Positions 1 through 15,100 of a stretch of DNA of 64,000 nucleotides are shown here, piece by piece (positions within the stretch are counted from its first letter, which is position 1; each line of letters starts with the position of its first letter). The notes below the pieces were generated by a model. It made no database searches. It was given only the letters and a program-made list of their open reading frames with translations, and was not told where the DNA came from. Position numbers and translations under genes: made by a program. Source of the stretch: Phoronis australis (Eukaryota; Phoronida; Phoronidae); the NCBI GenBank assembly GCA_002633005.1, contig NMRA01000040.1:678395-742394 (forward strand), read 5' to 3'.

Positions 1-3000
1 TTAGGTTGCGTTATGTAGATTTTATGGCACTTGCTGCGAGGAATACTTCGCATGTGTAGGCTATAGACCGTAGATCCAAACTTTTCATCTTGCGTCCATG
101 TCATGGAGATATCTTTATTTTTTCCTGTGTGGCCAGTTATATCTTCAAATATTTAACATTTGAAAAGTCCCTGAAGTTTACAATGCGCGTTTTTTTAAAG
201 AGTTGTATGGTCTCCTACTTTATCAAGTGGTGGCGTTGTATGTTGCTCAGAAATTGATAAGATTCACAAAGTCATTTTCATTAACGTGCTGAATTAATAA
301 AAAATTAAACTTGTGCTAGGCAAATCTTCGGCTTTCTCGTTCTTCTTAATATATATTACAAACAATGGAAGCATCAGCGAATATTTAAAATTTAAACTTA
401 AGTTTGTTACCAGCAGTTGTTTTCACAGCTGATCTTTTGTGATTTAATTTACCAGACTGTCTGCTGTTTTCAGCCAATTGTTGTTTAGTAATTTGACTTG
501 ATGAAAGGCCACACAGTTTTTTTAATTCTGCGCACTTTTGATTTTTTATAGTAATAAACTATGTACCCAAAATGTCATAAATACCATCAATCACATTTTA
601 AACCATTCCAGTCTCAGTTACATTTTTTTGTCAACTTAGACTGTATGTTCCATTTAAGAACACACCCAGAAAGGTAGATTTAATCCGTGTTGACCTTTTC
701 ACTAATGTTCTAAAGCTTGCGTGAATTTCGTTAATTGTAGTTACCCCTCAACCAGTCAACAACTTCTGCCATAAAATACAAAACGGACAAACTTGCAAAA
801 GAAATTCATTAACATAGCAAAATTCATTTTAACTTCAGTTTCGATAACAAAGGTTTTTTTTTCTGTTTTATTCAAAAAACTTTTCTGTTACCCTTTTTTG
901 AGTACATATCGATATTTTCCAATATCCATATTCTCTTTACCCACAATTCCCCCCAATTGATGTCGCCTTGTTCCAATGTTCCCAGGTAGTAAGCCATCCT
1001 TGTTTACCAAGACCAATGTTCCTATGTATGTTCTCCGTCCCGACTTTCTACATGATCAAAATCCCTGGTCCTCGTCCTCGATGTTCGATCTTCCCAATGC
1101 CTCCCGCAGGGTTCGGTGTTAACTGATTGCTTTATAATTTGGGTGTCATGCCATGAATTTTCTTTATATAGGAAGATCAAAAGTTTTTTCGTTAGTCGTC
1201 TATTAAATTCTCTAGCAAAATGTTTACGTTCGTCAATAAACATACTTTGTTCGCGTTTTTTTAAATAGGAGCATCCATTCCTGAGAAGCAATTGAGGTAT
1301 GGAGAATGTTCAGCTACGGCACTTATTCGAGATTTGGAAATACTTCACAGTGGAGACCACTCTCATGAAGACTAGTTATGAATCCCTCTCCTTATTTAAA
1401 AGCTAAATGTGTCAAGTGTGAAACAAGATGAAATTTTTCCAATCTGTGAATTGTAATCCTAGCGCATCTACTGGGGGCATAGCGGGGTCATGTCCCCTGT
1501 TCATCAGTTCGTTGTTAAAAAGCTCTCTCCCCGTCAAAAATAATTTCTGATCAATTACAGAAATTGAATCAACAGGAACAGGAAATATTAGGATTGAGGA
1601 ACACCTGCCTCGGAGGACACCGAGTCAAGAGAACTTGACGAAGGAATATCGAGACGGGGGTCATTAGGACGGGAGAACATGGTATGAGAAACAGTTGGGA
1701 GGGCAAAGAGGTTGGAGATTTAGGGATGAACTCATTGTTCATTTAGTGTTGTCACTGCAGTCAGTTTCAACATTGCAATGAATCCAAGGATGGTTTGTGA
1801 CATCAAAGACGTCAAAAAGTACTTGCTACTCCCGAAGCGGTCAGAAGTGGTTTGTAAAGCACCTATGGCTTATTATTCACGACGGCCGGAACGAGTGCGT
1901 TCCGAAAACCAGTTTCATATGAGAAAAGCGAAATAGCACGAGCCCAAACGAAATCACGCGCGTGGAAGGCGACGAGATTTTATAGAGTATGCTCGAGAAC
2001 TTGCTATAATAATCTATCAAATGGCGGTCACTGCGGTGATTGGTTAGTGAGCTTGAAATTTTTTATGATGTGGTAGAATTGATGAATAATGGCATGCATT
2101 TCCGTTCGATAAGCGAGGATTTCTTGCCGCAAGTACATAGCAGATATATTGGGTCTAAGGAACGCAGCCCAGATCATCTCTGCAAATTTTGTTTACATGT
2201 TTTTTCATATCATAATTCTAAATAAACGTTTTGCATCTCTCCCTTTCCGCCTCTACGCCCACCCCCTATATCTCTCACCGACATCTTACGCCCTCGTGTG
2301 ACGACATGTGTTACCACACCTCACAAAAGTGACTACGCATGCGTCACTGTCTGTTTTCGTCAGAGTGCATCTGCACAAAAACAACGTTTTTCTTTGAACT
2401 TGAGCAAACAATTCTGTCTCGAGTCTCTGGCAAATGCCACCCAGTCTCCTCGCCATAGCAACTGATTAGAATTAGCTGAGTTTGACCTAGCTCAGTAAGA
2501 GGTCGAGATGAGATGAAATGAAACGTACATTTTCCCAATGCCGCGTCGTATGAATGTTTTCCACAAGATCTTTTGTTACAAAAACGAGAAAGAAACGCAA
2601 AGTATGCGAAGATAATAGCTTTTTCATTTTTGCGATCTTTCTTGTGTTTCCATTACGTTACAAATGCATTTTGTCCTGTTTAGCAGGCTGAAAATCGAAT
2701 TAGGTCTTTTACTCTCATAAAATCGGTTTCATCATTCCCTGCCGTGATAGGATTCTATTCCCGAGTCACAGGCAATGGGTGACATGTGCCATATTAAAAA
2801 CCAAAACAAAGGGTTCCACCCCAATACATGAACCGCGACAATGGTGTTCAACGATGTTGCTGCATGAAGTATTCCCAATGAGTTAAGTCAAGTAGACTAC
2901 TCGTATGTATTTTAGAAATAGCGGTGAAAATCAATTAAACGGCATAAGGTATGCATACCCAACAAAGTAACACGATTTTTTACGCTTTGAGCTAATGAAG

Positions 3001-6000
3001 AAATGTGACTAATCCTTAATTCTAACGTTCAGTAAGACTGGCCTCTGCTTGAAAGACGTACTGAATTAGCCGGTGTGAGAAATCATTGGCGTTTTGTGAA
3101 CCCTTTGAGCGACATGGTAAACTTTTCCTTCAGTAAATTAAATGAATTTTCAATGAAATGAAAAAATGGTAAAAATACTATTATGGCACGTGTGCACCAG
3201 CACGGTAAACGAGCGCCCGTGGCGGATTCTAATGTGAACTGGAAAACAGTATGTCGTATGTCAGCAGGGGGCTTTCGTTCTTCGTTGGGGGTCCAGGTGG
3301 TTGAAGTTGTAAAGGACGGGTGCGCCCTCACATGGGGGCCCACTTTACAGCTTTGTTTTCTGAAATATTTCAAACGAACTGACACTTATATTAAAATTTC
3401 AAACTGAGGTGTGAATTGTATTAAAATTAAAATCGGTTAAAGCCACACGGTGCCTTAGATTAATCCTAAAAAATTTCGACGGCAATTTTCATGCTCTTAG
3501 TGTTTTCTACACATTTCCGAAGTGACTGTCCAAGAAAAGTCAATTAAAACCCAAAATGGACTACGTTTCCGACTTGAGTATCGTGTTTCTTCGTCCTCCA
3601 GTCGAAAAACATCAAAATCGTCTTCACATTAAAAGGCGGAAATGAAAAATATTAATTCAGTGTTTCTTGAATGATAAGTCTAAGAATATGCTTTCTCACA
3701 CTGTTTACGTCATTTCAAGTCGACTCGTATAGCTAATATTGAATTTCATTTAATTAAAAGTGGTGATGTCATCGATAGCATTTGAGGCACTCTTTTTAAA
3801 CAAGACCTTTTGTTATTATCCTGTTTATCAGTAATTCCTTTGCCAGAATTAAGTTTAATCACGAGCTGAAATGTTATTAAACTTCTTACAAGAACAAAAC
3901 AAACCCAATTCTGCAGATTTTTATCAGTGTTCATCGCTCATAAGAGATTTGTTTTGGAATTCAATGTGATTTTGTTTGGCGGGACAATTGGATGCAGTTG
4001 TCATGTCACGTGAACAGATCGGTGCACAAGTTGCTGCGTCATTGGCGCGACAAAGCAAAATGGAGCATAACCTGATTTATGTGCAATTAGAAATATATAC
4101 CATTTTACTCGTTACATGAAAAAGTATGTTTAAGTACTAAAAGGCCTGGCGGGTGTTCACTGAACCTACCATTACCCAACAAATGTGTTCATTAAACCAG
4201 GAAACTTTTACACAAATACGGCTGTTATCAAAGTCTTCCAGCTCTGGAACGTCTTTATTATAAACCACGATTAACACCTTTCGGCTATCGAGAAGATCAT
4301 TAGTTCTGCTAAATAGATCACTTCTCGTCACGTTACGTAATATCATTTAATCAGTCAAAACGACCAGACCTGATTAATGAGTGAGGGTTGTTAATATCCG
4401 ACACACAGTTAGCTTCTCGCGTGGTGGTATCTCAGAACTTCTATCGCTTTTACAGTAATTAACTGGTTCATCAAAGAGAAGGCAGATTTAATGGCCTCTT
4501 TCTTCAGGTTTTAAGAAACATTTCCGATTAATCTGACATCAAGTAATAACGCGTTTTCAATTATTTGTAAATGTAGCTATGATAGTATAATTTTGCCGCT
4601 AATTGGTCAGGCGAAGAAAGGTAAATTACTGTAGATCTTCTTTTAGTAGCATATTTCGGAGAGTTTCATTTTAGATGAACAGTCCAAGCTTTTATAACTA
4701 ACGATTTCTTCAGACTCTGTCAAAGATTTTTTTGTAAACTATTTAGGTTTAGGCAAACACTTTCTCGAGAACACGCCAGTATGATTAAAAGTCTAGAATG
4801 TTCCGCATGCGATGTAACATGATTTTGAATCCAATTTTAGTCTAGTGCGTGTGTTGTATGCGTATGGGTGCTTTAGCGTGTTTGGGTGCTCCCATTACAT
4901 ATTTGTATTTATATTAACAATTTAACGTTATTTTAGGTTTGAATTTAGGACAAAGGGCACAACGCTGGTTTTTATTTGAAATGTATGATCCCTGGAAACC
5001 AACGACGATAAACAGTTATCAGTTGAAAAAAAATATATTTTTATTTTACATCAGGATCTGAATGCGCAAAATATCCTTGGCCTTGTGATTGGCGAGCGTG
5101 GAACTTTGTAAGAAGTCGATTGCCAATTAAAAATCCATTAGTGGACGTCATTGTGTAATTGGTTAACCGTAACGAACAAACTCATTCATCGATAGCTGCT
5201 CGGTAATAGCACTACTTTTTGTCGCTAAGATACGTAAGATATTTTATACCACGAGGAAATGCGTCCGTTTCCTGTGTATGAATGATTGGTAAAAGAGAAT
5301 TAACTTTTTAAGATTTTAAAATATCGTTTTAAAAAGCGAAAAAAGTCACTCAAAGACGAGTGAAACATTTCGGAAAGTGATTAAAAACAATTTTTATGCA
5401 GACTCGCTTTTGTTTAAAACGATATTAGAGTGCGGTTTTGAACTTCATTGTTTTATTGATTTGCGCGTCAACCAACTTCCGGTTATGATGACCAAGAGCG
5501 ACTCCCCATGTTAACGGAGTTTCTGGGAGTAATTCTGGTTCTCCGCTCCACAGTCCAACGCGCGCACGTGGCGATGCCCGGCGATAACACTTAACACCGA
5601 GACAGAGTCTTGCTGGGTGCCCAGGCAAGCTAAAGGGTTCGCCACAACTTTCCCTGTGAGAAACATAAGAATAAATTGCCAACTCTCTGGGTCAAATCTT
5701 GTTTTATTCCGAGTCTTGTGGTGTAGAAAGTCACGTCAGTTTGTCCTGGGTTCTGAAGTAGAGAGTTTTCACCGACAATTTTCTGCCAGTAGACCACGAT
5801 AGCGATCTCAGTAACTGTGTAGTTTATCTCCATGGCAATCGCTGCACTGGATTATCATTTGACAATCGAATATAAAACTACATGGAAAATGAACAGACTT
5901 CCACCCCGAAGGTAAGGTTATAGTGACTTATAGATTTACGTGTGGGGTTATTTTCCTATCAACGCGACTTTATTTTAAATGTTGTGACACTCGAGTAACA

Positions 6001-9000
6001 CAGAAGAAATATCCAAAATGAAAAAATCAATTTCAAAAATACATTGCCAAGTAAATTCCATAAAGTTTCCCAGCAGACCTTGACATTAGGGTAATAATTT
6101 CTAAGAGGATCAATTGACTAACTTTCTGAGCTTCATAACGAAGTAGTACAGAGTGAAATTATTGGCAAGAAAAGTGGTTTTCTAAGATCAGCCCCAACGC
6201 AGAATAGAATTCGCAACTTCAGCGGTCGTTGCGCAAGAGTCTAATGGCGAAGCTAAACCTCCATTCATTGAAAAAGTGTTTTAAGCGTATTGTCTTGGGC
6301 CTTGATTTGAACGAATGCCTGGCAGACAACGGCGAGAATTGACGATTTGTCATAAAATCACAACATCTTTTGATGTTTTACAGCTCTGGTCAAAGCTTAT
6401 AACTATCCAACGATAATTTCAAAAATGCGTTTTTTTCGGTCGTAAAACCGATTATAAAGGACCAAACTCCAAATCGTGTGAACGTGTCCTTTTAAAGAGT
6501 TATGGACCGAATTTAGTATAAGGAAAGAAATCGTAAGTTCAATTTTCAAATAGTCTTACACACAGACAATATCACAGCTCTGCCATACCCTGAGAGTGTG
6601 ACAATTATAGATGCCTATTCACGTTGCTATGGCCATTGAAAGTGACCTGTTTACTTACTTTCATTTGAAGACTTGATTGTGACGTCCCAATGAGTTAGCT
6701 GCAGCCATGGACATTTAAATACGATTCAAGTTATTCATAAGCTGGGTTTTAAACTGATCTAATTTCTTTACGCTTTAATTTGATCAGCTCGGTTTATGTT
6801 TCTTTAATTAGACTAAAGAGATTTTTTTTAATTTCAGACACTATACTTCAAAGAAAGTATTGCTTAAAACACTGTCATATGAGAAATGTCTAAAATTATG
6901 AAAAATAGGAAAAATGCCTTTTTCATAAATAAAAAAATCGACAATATATGTGTAGGAGAGCGTTGTAGTGTTATTCGTATAGTTTCCAATTCGGTCAAAA
7001 TTTCTGAACCCAAATTTAACTCTGGGGTATACCTTACTCACTGAAACGACAAATAGTTCATGACTGCCAAAATAACCCACCCCAAGTTTTTAAGGAATCG
7101 TTTGATTGTTATGTACTCTGATATGTTGTGTTTTATGGTGAACTTCTACACATTAAACGTGAAATTGAAGTTATTAAGCTTTGTTTTTGTTTTTAATCAA
7201 TACAACACCGTTTTATTACTCACAGAACTGTCAAATGTCACTAATACGGACCTCGCTTCTTATGCATAGTTTCCAAATAATTACATTGTAAGACTTATGT
7301 TTTAGAAGCTGCTACAATTAACAGAATAGTTGAAATGCGTGCGAACGAAAATTTACAGCGCCCTGATGATAATGATTTTCCCAAAAAGAACTTTGAATAA
7401 ATTCGAGGTTCCTAAATCCTCTGAACTTTTTACACTACTCCTACTTGTCTTCGTTAATCTAGCGAGTTTTAACATCTCAAAAAAGACCATTGGTGTGTTT
7501 CTTATAAAAATAGGGGTGTCAGAATTGACAATTGAGAGATCTCTGTCTGTCATTGTCCTGTTTTGAAATCCAACAAGGGAATATGAAATGATTCAAGAGT
7601 ACATTCCAGCGCTTATTTTTGGCCATCTCATTACGACTGTCTGAGTGTGTTTAGCTCAGGCGTTCAGTTCTAACGAGAGTTTTCGCACGCTTTTCGAGAA
7701 CTGCTGGCTAGAATTTTGACAGGCAAATAAAGAATTTTTTGCGCTGTTTGTTTTGAAATTTTAGAAGTGGTGGCTGTCTAGAAAAATTGTGAATAAGCGG
7801 TGAAATTTCCGCGGCAGGTGCTGGAAGGTTATTAGATTAAATAAAAAGACGACGGTGAAAATTAGTAAATTTGAAGAGTTTAGGCGTTTATGCTAGAACA
7901 GTAAAAGCGAGCCTGTAAGTGTCAGAGGCCAGTGCTCACAAAAATTTAGGGCGGCTGAAGGGATGTACTGTATATGTGTAAGCAAATCACCTTAATGTCG
8001 AACAATCGTTTATTAGATTGAAAGCAAAGCTTTCATAAAACTGAAATTTTAAGTTAAATGGGTTAAAATAGAAATTAACTGTTTGAAACAACCATTTATG
8101 CCGTGTTTATAGAAAGTGACTGAGTATCAATTCATCAAAACACGAGCGAATATTGGTCATCGAAACAAGCCCATATCAACAACTATTACATACTATGTAA
8201 TAATTAGGATAGGTACACAATTATAATACCGTACAGAAAACTTAACCATATTCATAATCTCCGCAAACGAATTATCGTCTGCTTGTCAAACAAATTTCAA
8301 TAGGTCAAATTTAAGCACATGACAAGAATTAAGAATGTTTCAACACCCAACAATAGTAATTGGTATGGAAATGCCAGCGTTTGAAATAAACTCGGAATAA
8401 TTGGTGTAACGTTACATCTCAACACGGATAAATCCGCCAGAATCTCGCTATGAAAGATGCAGTAATGTAAATATTTTGTCAGATGGGCAAGTCAAAATAA
8501 ATTGAGCGAGTTTTTCGCCGCGGGATTCCAGCTTAAAGTGAAAGCAGACTTTTCATTATGAGCCTCTATACCTATGTCAAGAACGAATGCACGCTAAGTA
8601 TTGATACGACGATTGAATTGATATTTGAAAACCTAGCTGGAAAGCAGCGATTTATGAATATGGGTAGAGATTTTAAGCATTTATTATTGCGCGCTGTTAG
8701 GGTAATCAGAAGTTTTTAATGTAACGGGTATTGAATAGTCAATTGGACTATAAATAATGCGATATGGTTAATTGACTATTTGCCGATGAATTGATTTTTA
8801 AACATTTTTGAATCTGTCAATCAAAATACTGTTTATGCAATGTTTTGGAAAGTGGACCCGGGTATTGGGATAATTTGCAATAATCGTGTTACCACTTTTG
8901 CTGGTTGGAGTATTGTTAGTGCGATTCCTCAAAAGTTCTACTCGCTTTATCACCCTGGTAACGACTTGGCTCATACGAAACGTATCACGAAGAGATATTA

Positions 9001-9372
9001 TTATCTTCGCTGATTCGGCGCTGCGGGAAAATATTATTCTTGCATGGCATTAATTTTGAAAAACAAAGTAGCTCTTATGCATTATAATTTTTGTACACAG
9101 GCGCATGTAATCTGAATCCACTTTCCACACCAGAAAAGGACGCGGCTCCCAGGCCAACACAGAGGGGATAGTTCTTGCGTAATATTCTAATGAGAAAAAC
9201 GCGCGTAAGGATCCATTGCCAGTGATTGACCTATAATTTATGAAACTGTTGATGTACACAGTCCTTATAAACCGGGCAAGAACCAATCCGCGTAAAGAGC
9301 ACTTTTGTGGTTCACAAGAAACACTCGTCATGGTCATGATTACTACGTTTTAGTACCAATATCATTCTTTTT
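1..9372. other. 5' gene-free flank, no feature recognised
   Basis: AT-rich sequence with only short open frames (95 codons or fewer) on both strands, none resembling a known protein. No tRNA-type promoter boxes or tandem repeats stand out. It is probably intergenic DNA upstream of Zic and may hold distant enhancers, but that is inference from the isolation of the gene. Confidence 0.6.
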
Positions 9373-9395
9373 TATCGTCATCGTCATCATCATCT

Positions 9396-9476
<81 letters not shown>

Positions 9477-9900
9477 GTTGTCGTCGTCGTCATCGTCATC
9501 GTCGACGCCTCCCTCATCATCATCATCATACCATCATCATCATCATTATATCATCATCATACCATCATCATCATCATTATATCATCATCATACCATCATC
9601 ATCATCATTATATCATCATCATACCATCATCATCATCATTATATCATCATCATACCATCATCATCATCATTATATCATCATCATACCATCATCATCATCA
9701 TTATATCATCATCATACCATCATCATCATCATTATATCATCATCATACCATCATCATCATCATTATATCATCATCATACCATCATCATCATCATCATCAA
9801 CAACAACATCATCATCATCCTATTATTGTTATTGTGATTATTATTACAATTATGGTATTATTATCATCATTGTCATCGTCATCTTCATCATCATCGTTAT
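9373..9900. repeat. CAT-type microsatellite with 31-bp higher-order array
   Basis: A nearly pure ATC trinucleotide run of about 27 units (9396-9476) is followed by an interrupted stretch. Next come eight head-to-tail copies of a 31-bp unit (9530-9777) and a partial ninth copy up to about 9800. Each unit holds four or five ATC triplets, a TTATAT interruption and three more ATC triplets. Because 31 is not a multiple of three, each copy shifts frame, so long open frames rich in His, Ser and Ile appear; they are by-products of the repeat and not genes. Degenerate ATC/ATT triplets continue to about 9900. Confidence 0.95.
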
Positions 9901-12037
9901 TATTATCTTTAAAATATTCTTGATTTTGAATTATAAAATCTTTGTTGTTGCTGTTTGATTCCCACTCCGGGTGAAACGTACGTGTACGAAAATCAAATGT
10001 CAACTTGCTTCCTAGAAAATTGTCTCAGATATATATCCTGGGGACAAAGAAATGGCATTTTAATCCAACCTATCCCTGCTGTTTCTACAAAGGTATATTA
10101 TAATTAGCAAAAGCATATTGGACCTCAAAGAAAGGTGACTTTGTGTTGTTAACTTGTTCTCTTGTCGGACAAAATTGTAGTTACATTCACAGACAAAGGT
10201 GGTGTAAATTCGAGTTAGCACCGTAGACGCAAGAATATGCGAAGGAAGTTCGTGTTATATTACGGGCTTCACTTGTAACACACTGCGTAATCTGGCGAAG
10301 TCTTACGCGTTCTTGTGTTTTCGCGAGACTCTCGCGTCTAACGAACGCACATTTGTATAGTCTAAATATATTTATACCTTTATAGAACTTGTTGCACTTT
10401 GTTCCGTACTCAAATTAGTAACGCGGGATTCCTGGACTTGGGAAACATAGTTTTCAGGACTCGAGACCCTGGTCGATGCATACAATGACCAGTAGGGCTT
10501 TCAGTATGATCTCAAATACTAACGGTCAATTATCAACTTCAGGTATCAATATGGCGAATTTTTATTTTTTCCAAAACACCAGTAGCACTGAGTAATTGTT
10601 TTATCATTTTCGAGTTTTATACCGTAGCTACGGTCAGATGTTTCGATTAATTGTCGTAATTTACGGGAATTTTAGAAGCCTTCTGGAATGAAAAAGATCA
10701 ATTTTGTTAATATCTGTGTGAAATTGGCGAGATTTTACAGTGTCACTTCTTCCCAAACCTGGGCTCACTTTTCATAATCTGAGTGAGAAACAAGTTGAGA
10801 CTAGTTTTTGAACTTTAAGTGACCTAAATCGGAATTCAGTTTTGAGAGAGGGTGGAAACAGATTCTTTAAAACCAGATCTCTTCATTTCAACAAATTTTG
10901 TAGATTTCGGGATTCTTTGTTTGTTTTTGTCACTTCAAAACCAAAATGTGTTCTCGCATACTCAGCGGAAATTCAAGTAAACCAAAAGTACTAACATTCA
11001 ATCCATTTACAGGATAAGCAAAGCTCCTGTGACAATAATAATCTTGAAGTTATTGCTTCATCCGAACCAATTGCTATTATCTCAAAATAACCTTTAAATT
11101 AGCGTTTCGCTGAAATAGTGGACCAAAAAGGCGAACTCTATACAAAACGTTAATTATGATCATAGAAAATTTCTGCGATGTCCGAGGAAAAATAACCCAC
11201 GTAGCCAGCTGCAACACATCATTAGCTCCACATGACACAGGTTGCAGAGATAAATTAATTAGAGAGTTTTTATTTAGCATTTTCATGCCTGGAAATCTCA
11301 CGATGTGAACATTTTTGCTAAGTGTTCCCATGGAAGTAAAAGTTCGAAACCGTAGCCATGACAAGAGAATGCCAAGGAATGCGTCACTATGAAGCTCAAC
11401 AATACACCAGGAATTTTGACTATTTTTGGCCACCATTTCTTTTCTAATTAGGAGTGATCATGTTATTAGCAAGACTATACGACACGAGCAAACCATAAAT
11501 TCAGACAATTTAGAAAATACAATTCAATAAAGTCAACATTGGAATTACAGATGATAATGTTTTTCATAATATGTCGAAGTCATGCGAGCAAATTTTGAAT
11601 GCAACTTTGGTCGGTGGAATTAAACGAAAACTAAAGGTGAGAAACTCGGCGTATGAAATTTTAGAATCTGTCCTAAGCGGCAGTGCAAGACATCGTTGAT
11701 GACCGACTCCCCGGGGCAGAGTTGTGTGTATTTTAAAGCGCACGCAATCCTATAGTTTGTCTCTTCGTTTAGCCATACATCGAAATAATAGACCCCTCCT
11801 CGGCCGTTCATTGTTCGGTCGCTAATAGCTCCGAATTGATTCTTAGGTGACAACTATAGCAAACGTTATAATGACAAACATGTAACACCGATATTGTTAT
11901 CATATAATAGGCAGCGACAATTTGACATCTTAGGTGAATCGCTGAAGACTATTAACTAACGTACGTTGTCGACATCTCTGCCCTTCCTCATCTTGGCTTG
12001 GGACATAATTCCCGGCTATCTAGCTTGACCAACCTCC
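9901..12037. other. Intergenic, possible degenerate foldback at 10222-10343
   Basis: No coding gene was recognised; the longest open frame (119 codons, minus strand, 11077-11436) resembles nothing familiar. Bases 10222-10343 have imperfect inverted ends (GTAGACGC... on the left, ...GCGTCTAAC on the right). Internally they share the string CGTAATCT..CGAAGTCTT with the small inverted-repeat elements at 12038-12183 and 36769-36908, so this may be an old relative. Confidence 0.4.
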
Positions 12038-12183
12038 CGTTCAGTACCACTAGGGCCTCGCTAAAAAGCAAGACTTCGAGAGATTACGTGTACGTGAGAC
12101 ATTGCTGTGTTTTTTGAATGAGAAGACGTGACTTTGACTATATTTTAGCTGGGTCCTAGCGAAGGTCCAAGCGTTACTGAACG
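12038..12183. mobile_element. Small inverted-repeat element (MITE-like), copy 1
   Basis: About 146 bp flanked by inverted ends of about 26 bp: the left end begins CGTTCAGTACCACTAGGGCC and the right end, read in reverse complement, begins CGTTCAGTAACGCTTGGACC. The interior is clearly similar, in reverse orientation, to 36769-36908 (shared strings such as AGCAAGACTTCG and AAAATRTARYCAAAGTCACGT). There is no coding capacity. The size, terminal inverted repeats and dispersal fit a non-autonomous DNA transposon; the superfamily is not assigned because no clear target duplication is visible. Confidence 0.7.
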
Positions 12184-15100
12184 CACGCCAGATTTTGCCG
12201 TGTCTAATGCATGAATATTTTGGTGACTAGAAATTACTATCAATTACTATCGGTCTACTACGCATGTGTTGTTGTACACAATGTGTTCTGTTCAGCTCAG
12301 TCAGTAAACTAACAATTATTTATTTCCTCGTCTTCTATATTTAGAAACAATAGTGGACAAATCTCAGTTATCGGGTTATTTTGATACTATGCGCACAAAT
12401 TTTCAATCTGTTGGTTTTCCCACATCTTGTTTACCCTTTGCTTTGTTTTCTGTTGTTGTCAAAAACTTTTTATCAATATTTTTATTTGTATTCTGATTGA
12501 TTTCGTTCATGAGGCATGTTCAAGGTCCATGTCAAAGGTCGAAAAGTGTCCTAATTTGTCTCCTATCCAACATAACGTATCTAATGAATATTTAAACTTT
12601 CACAGCCGATTCAAATTTATATTAAGTTCAGACGTTATTTCAGGCTTGGTTTAGAGTGGGGAAATTTTATAAGCAAAATACCCATCCAGTAGACATGTTA
12701 ATAAAGTAAAGACGCCTTTCACGTTACAATGGACTCTTGTCGATTTCAATCAAACTGTATATCATCATCATTTCCGTGGTTGTTTACATTGCGTTTTCCA
12801 TATGCCAAATGATAGTTTTCTTTCTTCCTCTCCACTTATTCTACGCGATATTGGTGATATGAGATGTTTTTGATCGTGGCCAGTTTTCGCTGTGGGGCAT
12901 TGCCTTTTGCCGGGTTGATATTCCTCTAAAGAAAACACGGCGTCAGCCAAACCCTGATAGCGATAACGAACCAGAGAAAGCCAAGCGCATGTGGTCTGTT
13001 TTCTAATTACGACACTCTTATTTTTCGTAATTACATCTATCTAGAGAGGAATTTTGGGAGAAAGTTAACAAGAATTGTAACTAGAGAAAACGTGTCAACA
13101 AGTGCAATGCGATTTAAAGAGGTGAAGCGTTGTTTAATTTTGACAGTCCTGAGAGGTTTTCTTCTTGTGTCGAAATTGGCAGAATTAAGTATTTGTTTAC
13201 ATCGAAATGCCAAAATGTTCTAACCTTTCGATAATGTGGCACTGAAACACGAATTCCACCATAGATCACTCAGGTTGACACAAACTTTTTTTTGAAAGAA
13301 AAAACTTTTGCAAGATTCGTCGAAGTAAAGAACTGGGTGTATATGGTTACCAATTCCCAAAATGTGACACTTGGGGGATGCAACTCGTCGCGTCCGGCAG
13401 TGACGCTAATTTTCCAAATCCTATTAGCCGCATTCTGTCATTTTGTGAACGGGGATGTTTCACATTTTCGTAAGCTAAGCTAAATAATCATTCACGAGTT
13501 TTAAGTGCGCTTCTGCCCAAACTCAAGAATTAATCCTATTAATCCAGTATGAACCTAGAATAAGCCTTGGAGGCAAAGTCTTTGCAGACTCGCTTGCATT
13601 AGTTGTATGATAAAGGTTTTCAGTTGAACCGTTGAACTACTTCATTGATCTTTTCCACCCGAACTTCTATTTTCCCTTTTTCGACCTTTCCCACCTGGAC
13701 GGTATTGTTCCTAATGACCGCTTCATTACATATCGGCCAAACAGATTTAATCGGATTTATTCCCTCACTTTTCTTTCAAGCTTTTCTTAGTGAGCAATCG
13801 TTTCTTCTCTCTCCGCCGTGTCGCTGTAGGAGCTCATTGGCTTCCTGTGGAGAACCATCCTTTCATAAGCTTAGCCCAGTTGTGCCGCTGAGCCATCAAG
13901 GTGGCGTCTCATCGCACAGGTGCATAACAGTTACCTGACCCAAATCACAGCTTTGTCTTGCCAAGCAAATTGTTGGCTTAGGTATTACAATAAAAGTACG
14001 CGTCGAATTTCACTCTTCATCTATCTGCTCCAGTTACGCCAATCGTGTTTTGGTAGCTTTCTTGACTGTACTACATTATAAATTTGTGGGTAAATGGCAA
14101 CTTGTATAGGTCTATTTAAAGAAATTTGTTTTTGATTGAAGATCCCACGACAGTCCATACACGTATATCGTGTGCTCAAAAAGCTCACTGGCACACCCCT
14201 GCCAAGTGCTTGGTCCTATGTTTTGTTTTGTTTGTATTATAACGGTATAAGGTTTTTCACCTGTACACCATGTTTATTGTGATTGAGTGGCTCGCGACTG
14301 AGGTGAGGGCAACTTTTACGGCGGGTGTTGGTAAAGTTGCTAACATCGCCAGCCTGCGCTCGGTCATAAATATGTGAATCAAGCTGTCAGCGGATGGGCT
14401 CACGACTCATAGATTTTGTGAATAATAGCAACTTGCGTTAATATTTTTAACTCTTCTATAAGAGATAATGACAAGGGAATTTTTATATAGATGAATGTGT
14501 CATTGTCGTGCGCTAACTACAGATGTTGTTTATAGGTTGTTTCTTGAATAAATTCACCCATTATTGACACTAGACTGCGGGCTTGGTAGATCTATATGAA
14601 TTTAAAAGATGTCCAACACTCTTTCGACAAATAATACTTTCACATCACACTCAAACAGCACAAAATTGCTGTGAGTATTTAATTTCACTATTTTCTAATG
14701 CCAAATCATGAAAATAATCCACTTAAAATGCCAACTAATTTTAGAAAATCGTCATCCAACAGGACGGTTAACATATAATTAATAAGATTTTAAACGAAAT
14801 TCACCGAGTGTCACTCTAATGAAAGCCATATGCATCAATATTTGATAACACGTTTAATTTACTTCGTCTAATTAATTGTTGCATCAATGAGGAAAACAAT
14901 TCCTATTGCGACTTCTAGTGTGAAAATCCATAAGCAACATAGCTAATTGTCTCGGCGTTGATTCCCACTGACTTCGAGTGGGATGTCGATTTAGACCTGG
15001 GTCGCAGCAAAAATAATATATCAAGAGCCATTAACGAAAATCAGCAAGGTTCGATACAATACAGAAATCTATTAATTGTAAATAAATAACGGCGTAATTG

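Noticed and set aside
68-92. Sequence resembling the miR-100/miR-10 family (ACCGTAGATCCAAACTT)
   Set aside because: The seed differs from the known microRNA and no pairing arm for a hairpin is visible on either side.
9305-9958. 217-codon open frame rich in His, Ser and Ile
   Set aside because: Produced by the CAT microsatellite and its 31-bp repeat; not protein-coding.
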